From positions 1 through 7,110 of the forward strand of contig DAOWNX010000043.1 in the NCBI GenBank assembly GCA_030642335.1: a DNA stretch of 7,110 nt, written 5' to 3'. The notes beneath the pieces were generated by a model. It ran no database searches and was not told the DNA's origin. It worked only from the letters and a program-made list of their open reading frames with translations. The position numbers and the translations under genes were made by a program. Below are positions 1-5,616 of this stretch, in pieces (the first letter of the stretch is position 1; every line of letters starts with the position of its first letter). Source of the DNA: Caldisericota bacterium. GTDB taxonomy: Bacteria; Caldisericota; Caldisericia; Caldisericales; Caldisericaceae.

Positions 1-1
1 C

Positions 2-1054
2 TTTAAGCCCACAGGTGATCAACCAGAAGCTATAGAAAAACTTATCGAGGGCATAAAAAAAGACTATAAGTTTCAAACACTACTCGGAGTCACAGGATCA
101 GGCAAAACATTTACAATGGCAAACGTAATCGAAAGAACACAAAAACCCACACTGGTCTTGTCTCATAATAAAACGTTAGCAGCGCAACTATATGCAGAGT
201 TTAAGCGATTCTTTCCTGAAAATGCAGTACACTATTTTGTAAGTTACTACGACTATTATCGGCCCGAAGCATACATACCGCAATACGACTTACATATTGA
301 TAAAACGGCAGACATAAATGAAGATATAGCGAGGTTAAGACATGCAACAGTAAGAGCCCTGCTAGAGAGAAAAGACGTGATCGTAGTTGCATCAGTCTCC
401 TGTATATATGGATGGGACTCACCCGAAGAATACAAAGAGCAGCTGTTAACAGTAAAAATAGGACAAAAGATATTAAGAAATACTTTAGCAGTAAACCTTG
501 CAAGATTACAATACGAGAGAAACGATTTTGACTTCCGTAATGGGCGGTTTAGGCTGAAGGGAGATGTAATTGAAGTGTTTCCAAAAGAATCGGAAACTGC
601 AATACGCCTTGAACTTTTTGATGATGGAATCGATTCAATTACAGAATTTGACCCTCTGACAAGAGATATTATAAAAAAGTATTCTTCATACACATTTTTC
701 CCAGCGTCACAATTTATTACAACTACAGAGCGAATTCATAAATATGCAAATGAAATACGAAAAGAGCTTGCGCAACGCGTTGAATTTTTCAAACAAAAAC
801 AAAAACTTGTAGAAGCACAAAGAATAGAAGAAAGGACAAATTACGACCTTGAAATGTTGGAAAATATTGGTTATTGTCCCGGTATAGAGAATTATTCACG
901 ATACTTTTCGGGAAGACAGCCAGGAGAAGAACCCTACACTTTGTTAAATTTCTTTCCAAAAGATTTTTTCATGATTATCGATGAATCCCATATAACACTT
1001 CCTCAAACACGAGGGATGTTCAGTGGAGATCATCAAAGAAAACTCACTCTGTAA
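2..1054 (+). CDS. uvrB: UvrB, N-terminal part (5'-truncated by window, ends at frameshift)
   Basis: Excinuclease ABC subunit B accepts damaged DNA from UvrA, verifies the lesion with its helicase-like motor and recruits UvrC for incision. The frame is open from the first bases, entering at the conserved F-K-P-x-G-D-Q-P segment, so only about ten N-terminal residues lie outside the window; an ATG at 116 is internal. Seen in order: Walker A GVTGSGKT (86-109), the N-K-T-L-A-A-Q-L motif, the tyrosine-rich beta-hairpin around YYDYY (245-259) that inserts between DNA strands, the UvrA-interacting insert domain (roughly 500-750), the GYCPGIENYSR segment, and the Walker B-like DESH (980-991). The frame hits TAA at 1052-1054 inside a conserved block; homology continues without loss in the -1 frame from 1051. 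Family identity is certain. Whether the gene is broken in the organism or the break is a sequence error cannot be told here. Confidence 0.95.
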   Translation, partial: FKPTGDQPEAIEKLIEGIKKDYKFQTLLGVTGSGKTFTMANVIERTQKPTLVLSHNKTLAAQLYAEFKRFFPENAVHYFVSYYDYYRPEAYIPQYDLHIDKTADINEDIARLRHATVRALLERKDVIVVASVSCIYGWDSPEEYKEQLLTVKIGQKILRNTLAVNLARLQYERNDFDFRNGRFRLKGDVIEVFPKESETAIRLELFDDGIDSITEFDPLTRDIIKKYSSYTFFPASQFITTTERIHKYANEIRKELAQRVEFFKQKQKLVEAQRIEERTNYDLEMLENIGYCPGIENYSRYFSGRQPGEEPYTLLNFFPKDFFMIIDESHITLPQTRGMFSGDHQRKLTL

Positions 1055-1965
1055 AATACGGGTTTAGACTTCCCTCTGCATTGGACAATAGGCCACTACG
1101 ATTTGGTGAATTTCTTAAACATATCAATCAATGTATTTTTGCGTCCGCAACACCCTCCAAAAACGAGATAGATTATAGCAGTCAAGTAGCTGAACAGCTT
1201 ATTCGCCCAACAGGACTCGTAGACCCAGAAGTTGAAGTACACTCAGCAACAAGCCAGATTAACAGTCTTATAAAAGAAGTACAGAAAAGAGCGAAAAAGA
1301 GAGAAAGAGTACTCGTCACAACACTCACAAAAAAATTTGCAGAAGATTTAGCAATGTTTCTTACAGAAAAAGGAATAAAAGCAAAATATCTTCACTCCGA
1401 CATAAAGACACTGGAACGAGTAAAAATTCTTAAATCATTACGTGAAGGAAGCTTTGACTGCCTTGTGGGTGTAAACTTATTGAGAGAAGGGCTTGATTTG
1501 CCTGAAGTTTCACTGGTTGCTATCTTAGATGCAGATAAAGAAGGTTTTTTAAGGTCCGAAGTATCACTCATACAAACAATGGGGCGAACAGCAAGAAATG
1601 TGTCCGGAAAAGTAATTATGTATGCAGATAATATCACAGATTCAATGAAAAAAGCGATAAAAGAAACAGATAGAAGAAGAGAAAAGCAAATTGCTTACAA
1701 CACAGAACATAATATTACGCCAAAAACTATAAGAAAAGCCATTTCAGACCTGATCGACCTTCCATGGAAGAGCGAAAAAGAAATTGAAAAAATAGGCGAT
1801 AAAACACTTTTATCCCTTTCGGCAGAACAATTCAGCGCTTTGATTACAGAACTCGAAGAGGAAATGCATCTCAAGGCAGATATTTTGGAATTTGAAGAAG
1901 CTGCAAAGATAAGAGATAAAATTGGCGAGCTAACCAAATTTTATAAAAAAAGGAGAAAAAAATGA
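1051..1965 (+). CDS. uvrB: UvrB, C-terminal part (continues in another frame after frameshift)
   Basis: This is the rest of the same uvrB gene, picked up at V-K-Y-G-F-R-L-P-S-A-L-D-N-R-P directly where the first part stops. It carries the second helicase half: SATP (1144-1155), T-L-T-K-K (from about 1321), LHSDI (1390-1404), the GVNLLREGLDLPEVSL block (from 1468), the D-A-D-K-E-G-F-L-R-S segment, and the arginine-finger motif QTMGRTARN (1573-1599), usually QTIGRAARN. A C-terminal UVR motif (about 1840-1950, L-E-F-E-E-A-A-K-I-R-D), the UvrC-contact coiled hairpin, is complete. There is no ribosome binding site or good start near 1051; TTG at 1081 is the first near-cognate codon, so independent translation is unlikely. 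One inserted base near 1051 would restore a protein of normal length, about 660 residues. The stop overlaps the start of the patatin-like gene (ATGA). Confidence 0.95.
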   Translation, partial: VKYGFRLPSALDNRPLRFGEFLKHINQCIFASATPSKNEIDYSSQVAEQLIRPTGLVDPEVEVHSATSQINSLIKEVQKRAKKRERVLVTTLTKKFAEDLAMFLTEKGIKAKYLHSDIKTLERVKILKSLREGSFDCLVGVNLLREGLDLPEVSLVAILDADKEGFLRSEVSLIQTMGRTARNVSGKVIMYADNITDSMKKAIKETDRRREKQIAYNTEHNITPKTIRKAISDLIDLPWKSEKEIEKIGDKTLLSLSAEQFSALITELEEEMHLKADILEFEEAAKIRDKIGELTKFYKKRRKK

Positions 1966-2762
1966 AAAAAATTGGACTTGCACTAGGAAGTGGTGGCCCG
2001 AAAGGACTTTCCCACATAGGAGTAATTAAAGTACTAGAAAAAGCTGGCATTCAAATTGATATGATTGCAGGTTCGAGTATTGGTGCACTAGTGGGAAGTA
2101 TTTATACGGTGACAGAAAGCGCAAAAAAAATTGAAGAAATTGCTTTAGGCACAAATATGAATACTGTGCTTTCTGTTCTCTTTGATCCAACACTGAAACT
2201 AGGGCTAATACGAGGAAAAAAAGTAACAAGACTGTTCCAGGAAATAATCGGAGACTATACAATCGAAAATTTGCCAAAAAAATTTATTGCCGTTGCCACT
2301 GACCTTACCACAGGAAACCCCATTTTCTTTGAAGAAGGCAATCTTCTTGACGCAGTCCGTGCTAGTATCTCAATCCCTTTTATGTTCCAGCCAATAAAAA
2401 TAGAAAATACACTGCTTGTCGATGGAGGACTTTCTCTACAAGTACCAGTAGAGCCACTTAAGAAATGTAGAGCAGATATTATTATTGCAGTAAATTTATC
2501 AGAAAATTCTTTCAAACCACCAAAATTTACTGGAAAATTCGTGAACACTCCCAGAGAACTCTATAAAGTTGCATCAGATTCAATAAATACCTTACAATAT
2601 AGTCTTGCAAGAGAAAATTGTAAAAACGCAGACATCATTGTTGCTCCTAATGTAAAAGATATAAAATGGGATAGCTTTTGGAAACCACAAAAAGCTATCC
2701 TTAGAGGAGAAAAAGCAATGAAAGAAAAACTGCCGGAGCTCCTTAAAATTCTTGAGGAATAA
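1962..2762 (+). CDS. Patatin-like phospholipase family protein (RssA/YlbK-type)
   Basis: This is a predicted serine hydrolase of the patatin family, which uses a Ser-Asp dyad to cleave acyl esters, typically phospholipids or lysophospholipids. The 266-residue protein is essentially one patatin domain. Residues 9-15 (GSGGPKG) form the glycine-rich oxyanion-hole loop next to the start. GSSIG at 37-41 is the nucleophile elbow with Ser39 as nucleophile. A-S-I-S-I-P at 134-139 is the conserved middle block, and DGG at 154-156 supplies Asp154. There is no signal peptide or clear membrane helix, so it is probably cytoplasmic or peripheral. The ATG is preceded by AGGAG at 1951-1955 with a 6-base spacer, and it overlaps the uvrB TGA, implying co-transcription and coupled translation. 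It ends just before the hairpin terminator. The fold and catalytic dyad are clear; the real substrate is unknown, and many small bacterial patatins remain uncharacterised. Confidence 0.93.
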   Translation: MKKIGLALGSGGPKGLSHIGVIKVLEKAGIQIDMIAGSSIGALVGSIYTVTESAKKIEEIALGTNMNTVLSVLFDPTLKLGLIRGKKVTRLFQEIIGDYTIENLPKKFIAVATDLTTGNPIFFEEGNLLDAVRASISIPFMFQPIKIENTLLVDGGLSLQVPVEPLKKCRADIIIAVNLSENSFKPPKFTGKFVNTPRELYKVASDSINTLQYSLARENCKNADIIVAPNVKDIKWDSFWKPQKAILRGEKAMKEKLPELLKILEE

Positions 2763-2763
2763 A

Positions 2764-2783
2764 AAAGCCCCTTGCGGGGCTTT
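2764..2783. terminator. Bidirectional intrinsic terminator between convergent genes
   Basis: This is a perfect 8-bp stem, AAAGCCCC (2764-2771) and GGGGCTTT (2776-2783), with a TTGC loop, in the 24-base gap between the patatin-like gene and the convergent aminotransferase gene. On the minus strand the stem runs into six T residues (complement of 2761-2766), a textbook terminator for the aminotransferase. On the plus strand only TTT follows directly before ATG TTAATG, with a longer T run about 12 bases later, so termination of the uvrB-patatin transcript is probably weaker. Confidence 0.9.
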
Positions 2784-2786
2784 ATG

Positions 2787-3998
2787 TTAATGTATTTTTT
2801 TCTTTAGTAAAATACCCAGTCGCTTTATTCCTTCATCAATTTGTTCCGGTGTTGGAAGAGAAAAATTAAGTCTCATATGATGTTTATCCTCTCCATTGGG
2901 ATAGAAAGCACTACCTATGACGTAAGCAACTTTTTCCTCAATTGCTTCCTTAAACATCTCGGTTGTATCAATATAATCCGGCAGAGTAACCCAAATAAAC
3001 ATGCCCCCTTCCGGTTTTGTCCATTTTGCTTCTTTTGGGAAGTACTTTTCAATTGCTTGAAGCATTAAATCTTTTTTCTTTTTATATGTTTGCCGTACAA
3101 GCTCAAGATACTGTTTTAAATGTCCCTGCTTGATAAATTCATAAGCAATGTACTGAGTAGAAGAAGGAGAGCAAAGATCTGAGCCCTGCTTTGCAACCAC
3201 AAATTTGTGAATAGCCTCTTTGTCTGCAATCATCCAACCGAGTCGCAATCCAGGAGCAAGGATTTTAGAAAAGGTTCTTAGTGCAATGACATTACCAATA
3301 TTGTCCATCTCCACAAGAGAAGGAATTTTTTCTCCTTCAAAACGAATTTCCCCATACGGATCGTCCTCTATAATAGGTACATCATACTGATGACTCAATT
3401 CCAATATCTTTTTCCTTCGTTCAAAGCTAAGCGTAACACCTGCTGGATTTTGAAAATTAGGAATAAGATACATAAATTTTATATTTACCCCATTTTTTTT
3501 AGCTTCTCTAAGCTTTTCTTCTAAAATGTCTGTTTTTATCCCATTGTTATCAAGCGGTACTGTAATAAAATCTGCTTCATAAGCACAAAAAGCTTGCAAA
3601 CCACCTACATAAGACGGAGCTTCAACAATAATTGCATCTCCCGGATTAATAAATACTTTACCTACAAGATCCAATCCTTGCTGAGACGCAGTAGTTACAA
3701 TAAGATTCTCTTTCGCAAGGTTCTGTATTCCCTCCTCTATACCAGCATTAACAAGCGCCTCCCTTAGAGCTGGGATTCCTTCGGTTGCACCATACTGAAG
3801 TGCTTTGTTGCCATGGTTAAGAAAAACATCTCTGGAAATCTCTGCAAGAATTTTTTTAGGAAATAAAGTTGGATCAGGCATACCTCCGGCAAGTGAAATG
3901 ATCTCTGGATTGTCTACAAGTTTTAATAATTCTCTGATTGCTGAGGCCTTCATTGCTTTGCTTCTAGTAGAAAACTTTTTGCCCCATTCTAAAACCAT
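2787..3998 (-). CDS. PLP-dependent aminotransferase, LysN / 2-aminoadipate aminotransferase-like
   Basis: This fold-type I (class I/II) aminotransferase moves an amino group between an amino acid and a 2-oxo acid through pyridoxal phosphate. The 403 residues match the usual length. Visible landmarks: N-terminal S-L-A-G-G-M-P-D-P (35-43), which covers substrate in this subgroup; Q-Y-G (68-70); N-F-Q-N-P-A-G (181-187) with PLP-contacting Asn184; E-D-D-P-Y (211-215) with Asp212 toward the pyridine nitrogen and Tyr215; the Schiff-base Lys245 in T-F-S-K; phosphate-binding Arg252 in G-L-R-L-G-W; and Arg376 (H-H-M-R-L-N-F-S), expected to hold the substrate carboxylate. The sequence style fits broad-specificity LysN, kynurenine/aminoadipate or MocR-C-terminal-type enzymes, but there is no winged-helix domain, so it is an enzyme rather than a MocR regulator. 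The start has a strong AAAGGAGG (4004-4011) five bases upstream. It appears monocistronic and ends at the shared terminator. Substrate is uncertain: aminoadipate, aromatic or branched-chain amino acids are all possible. Confidence 0.92.
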   Translation of the reverse strand: MVLEWGKKFSTRSKAMKASAIRELLKLVDNPEIISLAGGMPDPTLFPKKILAEISRDVFLNHGNKALQYGATEGIPALREALVNAGIEEGIQNLAKENLIVTTASQQGLDLVGKVFINPGDAIIVEAPSYVGGLQAFCAYEADFITVPLDNNGIKTDILEEKLREAKKNGVNIKFMYLIPNFQNPAGVTLSFERRKKILELSHQYDVPIIEDDPYGEIRFEGEKIPSLVEMDNIGNVIALRTFSKILAPGLRLGWMIADKEAIHKFVVAKQGSDLCSPSSTQYIAYEFIKQGHLKQYLELVRQTYKKKKDLMLQAIEKYFPKEAKWTKPEGGMFIWVTLPDYIDTTEMFKEAIEEKVAYVIGSAFYPNGEDKHHMRLNFSLPTPEQIDEGIKRLGILLKKKIH

Positions 3999-4040
3999 CT
4001 TTGCCTCCTTTAACTATTTTTATTTTGGTGACTCCTTTTA

Positions 4041-4070
4041 ATTATATCTACAAACTACAAATAGTTTAAA
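4041..4070 (-). promoter_or_regulatory. Likely promoter of the aminotransferase gene with overlapping inverted repeat
   Basis: Read on the minus strand there is an exact TATAAT (complement of 4041-4046), placing the transcript start near 4034 and giving a leader of about 36 bases before the ATG at 3998. The -35 is weak: TTTAAA (complement of 4065-4070) at 18-bp spacing is the best match. A perfect 6-bp inverted repeat, AAACTA and TAGTTT around a 4-base spacer (4052-4067), covers the spacer and -35 edge, where a repressor or an activator compensating for the poor -35 would bind. The assignment is by pattern only. Confidence 0.5.
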
Positions 4071-4102
4071 CAATCAAAATGTCCTTACAAAAAATAACGA
4101 TG

Positions 4103-4384
4103 CTACAACACTTCAGTTGTATAGTTTTCTATATTCAGTCGATAATCTTTCTTTATAAATTCAACAACCTTTGATAGTGTGCGGTATAAATATGCCTTCT
4201 CTGTATTCACCGTGACAACAGCAATAACAGATTTTCGGTATGAATTCTGCTGTCCAATCTCTGCCATTGAGATATTGAAATTTTTCTTGAGACGTGAAAA
4301 AAGGCTTGAACATATCTGTCGTTTCTCCTTTAGAGAAAACGTACCGGGTATGCCAAGCCAAATTACACAAATCCCTATTTGCAT
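4103..4384 (-). CDS. DUF503 (YlxP-like) small protein
   Basis: This 93-residue protein belongs to the DUF503 family, known from B. subtilis YlxP and relatives often found near infB-rbfA; no biochemical function is established. The family signature is clear: an N-terminal beta strand (M-Q-I-G-I-C-V-I-W-L), then I-P-G-T-F-S-L-K-E-K-R (12-22), a basic helix (R-L-K-K-N-F-N-I-S, 31-39), A-E-I-G-Q-Q (41-46), a second strand (I-A-V-V-T-V-N, 54-60) and a C-terminal helix (V-V-E-F-I, 73-77). It has no signal peptide or membrane segment. It lies 9 bases after the ABC-transporter ATPase stop on the same strand and has no convincing Shine-Dalgarno of its own (only weak ATAAAG), so translation probably depends on re-initiation from the upstream gene. 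Its position next to a sugar-transport ATPase, rather than translation genes, is unexplained and may be incidental. Confidence 0.88.
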   Translation of the reverse strand: MQIGICVIWLGIPGTFSLKEKRQICSSLFSRLKKNFNISMAEIGQQNSYRKSVIAVVTVNTEKAYLYRTLSKVVEFIKKDYRLNIENYTTEVL

Positions 4385-4393
4385 CCGACTTTA

Positions 4394-5512
4394 TCAAATG
4401 ATAGCTTTCGAACTTTCTTCATCAAAAAGATGAATATGGAAAGAATCAATATAAAGCAACACAGAACTTCCCATTGCATAATCATGGTCAGAGCTTGCCC
4501 TGGCAACAAATTTTACATTATCATCACCGAGTCTAAAATGAATGAATGTTTCAGAACCCATGAGCTCCACAAAATCTATCAACACCTTAAACGGCTGCAT
4601 TGCCATTTTTTTATCCTTTTTAACTTCAACCTCGCTGAACAAATCCTTGGGCCTAATACCCATTATCATATTTTTACCAAGATAACCTTCTTTTGCAAGA
4701 ATATCTCGATGTGCATCAACTATTTTTAATTCAAACCCTTCAGAAACTGCATGCATATTTTTGTTTTTTTCTACAATTTTAACGTCGACAAAATTCATTG
4801 GTGGAGTCCCAACAAAACCTGCAACAAACCTATTTACTGGATTATCAAATACTTCCTTTGGTTTTCCTTCTTGTTGCACTTCGCCTTCGTTCATGACAAC
4901 TACTCTGTCACCAAGTGTCATTGCTTCCACCTGGTCATGAGTGACATAAACAGTAGTAACTCCCAGTCTTTTATGTAATTTTATAAGCTCGCCCCTCGTC
5001 TGTACACGAAGCTTTGCATCAAGATTGGATAAAGGTTCATCCATAAGATATACCTTCGGATTTCTTACTACTGCCCTTGCGAGTGCAACTCTCTGTTTTT
5101 GTCCCCCCGAGAGTTCCTTTGGTTTTCTTGTAAGAAGCTCCCCGATACCTAACATCTCGGCAGCTTTTTTTACTCTTTGATCTATCTCATCTTTTGGTAA
5201 TTTCCTCAACCTTAGTCCAAAAGAAATATTTTGATACACATTCATATGGGGATATAATGCATAGTTCTGAAAAACCATTGCAATATCTCTATCTTTCGGC
5301 GGCATATTATTCACAAGCTTATCCCCGATATAGATTTCTCCTTCAGTAGGTTCTTCCAGGCCCGCAACAAGTCTAAGCGTAGTGGTTTTACCACATCCAG
5401 ACGGTCCTAAAAGGACGAGAAATTCTCCATCGTTAATTTCGAGACTTTCGTTTTTTACTGCAACAACGCTACCAAATTTTTTTGTCACACTTTCGAGTAT
5501 TACTTTAGCCAT
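4394..5512 (-). CDS. ugpC: Sugar ABC transporter ATP-binding protein, MalK/UgpC/MsmX type
   Basis: This is the cytoplasmic ATPase that powers CUT1-type carbohydrate importers (oligosaccharides, maltodextrins, glycerol-3-phosphate). From the chosen ATG it has 372 residues, normal for the group. Motifs: Walker A GPSGCGKT (36-43), Q-loop Gln82 in V-F-Q-N-Y-A-L-Y-P, signature LSGGQ (134-138), Walker B ending in D-E-P with catalytic Glu159, D-loop S-N-L-D (162-165) and switch His192 in T-H-D-Q. The C-terminal third (about 235-365) is the MalK-like regulatory TOBE/OB domain, with G-I-R-P at 285-288. An in-frame GTG at 5527 would add five residues, but AAGGAG lies just inside that extension and is correctly spaced for the ATG at 5512, so the ATG is the start. 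DUF503 follows 9 bases downstream. No permease or binding protein is adjacent, so it may be a shared MsmX-like ATPase. The symbol is a family label; the transported sugar is unknown. Confidence 0.94.
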   Translation of the reverse strand: MAKVILESVTKKFGSVVAVKNESLEINDGEFLVLLGPSGCGKTTTLRLVAGLEEPTEGEIYIGDKLVNNMPPKDRDIAMVFQNYALYPHMNVYQNISFGLRLRKLPKDEIDQRVKKAAEMLGIGELLTRKPKELSGGQKQRVALARAVVRNPKVYLMDEPLSNLDAKLRVQTRGELIKLHKRLGVTTVYVTHDQVEAMTLGDRVVVMNEGEVQQEGKPKEVFDNPVNRFVAGFVGTPPMNFVDVKIVEKNKNMHAVSEGFELKIVDAHRDILAKEGYLGKNMIMGIRPKDLFSEVEVKKDKKMAMQPFKVLIDFVELMGSETFIHFRLGDDNVKFVARASSDHDYAMGSSVLLYIDSFHIHLFDEESSKAII

Positions 5513-5518
5513 ATTTTT

Positions 5519-5524
5519 CTCCTT
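5519..5524 (-). promoter_or_regulatory. Ribosome binding site that fixes the ATPase start
   Basis: On the minus strand, AAGGAG (complement of 5519-5524) lies six bases before the ATG at 5512. It overlaps the second and third codons of a possible GTG start at 5527, which has no Shine-Dalgarno of its own. This favours the shorter 372-residue protein, which begins M-A-K-V, a typical MalK-family opening. Confidence 0.8.
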
Positions 5525-5552
5525 CACTAATTTTTAACTAAATGTAACGATC

Positions 5553-5580
5553 TTGTTTAAAGTATATCTTTGCATAAAAT
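5553..5580 (+). promoter_or_regulatory. Probable promoter of the GH57 gene
   Basis: TTGTTT (5553-5558), a 16-bp spacer and TAAAAT (5575-5580) fit a sigma-70-type promoter, with transcript start expected near 5587 and a short leader of about 30 bases. The -35 is the weaker box. The -10 sits inside the spacer of the opposing promoter, so the two polymerases would occupy the same DNA. An alternative -10, TATAGT at 5580-5585, lacks a good partner. Confidence 0.5.
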
Positions 5581-5588
5581 ATAGTCAA
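5561..5588 (-). promoter_or_regulatory. Promoter of the ABC ATPase-DUF503 operon
   Basis: Read on the minus strand: TTGACT (complement of 5583-5588), a 16-bp spacer, and TATACT (complement of 5561-5566). Both boxes are one mismatch from the sigma-70 consensus. The expected transcript start is near 5554, leaving a leader of about 40 bases. It overlaps the oppositely directed GH57 promoter. Confidence 0.65.
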
Positions 5589-5616
5589 GATTAAACTAAC
5601 TAAAAGGAGAAACTGA

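Noticed and set aside
256..693. Open frame of 145 codons on the minus strand inside uvrB
   Set aside because: It is antisense to highly conserved uvrB sequence and is serine-rich low-quality coding, as expected of a shadow frame.
985..1054. Programmed -1 ribosomal frameshift producing full-length UvrB
   Set aside because: The frames overlap here, but there is no X-XXY-YYZ slippery heptamer in phase, no obvious stimulatory stem, and uvrB is not known to use recoding. A missing base fits the alignment exactly.
4032..4039. Second Shine-Dalgarno (AAAAGGAG, minus strand) upstream of the aminotransferase, possibly for a leader peptide
   Set aside because: It falls at the predicted transcript start from the TATAAT at 4041-4046, and no ATG, GTG or TTG follows at usable spacing; only ATA codons do.
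4161..4397. Open frame of 78 codons overlapping DUF503 on the same strand
   Set aside because: DUF503 in the other frame matches its family along its full length; this frame would start at TTG with no family resemblance.
4379..4729. Open frame of 116 codons on the plus strand inside the ATPase gene
   Set aside because: It is antisense to a clearly coding gene with intact ABC motifs, has no ribosome binding site, and its residues resemble no protein family I recognise.
5559..5571. Near-palindrome AAAG-TATAT-CTTT in the divergent promoter region
   Set aside because: The arms are only 4 bp and it is built largely from the minus-strand -10 box; too short to call an operator on its own.
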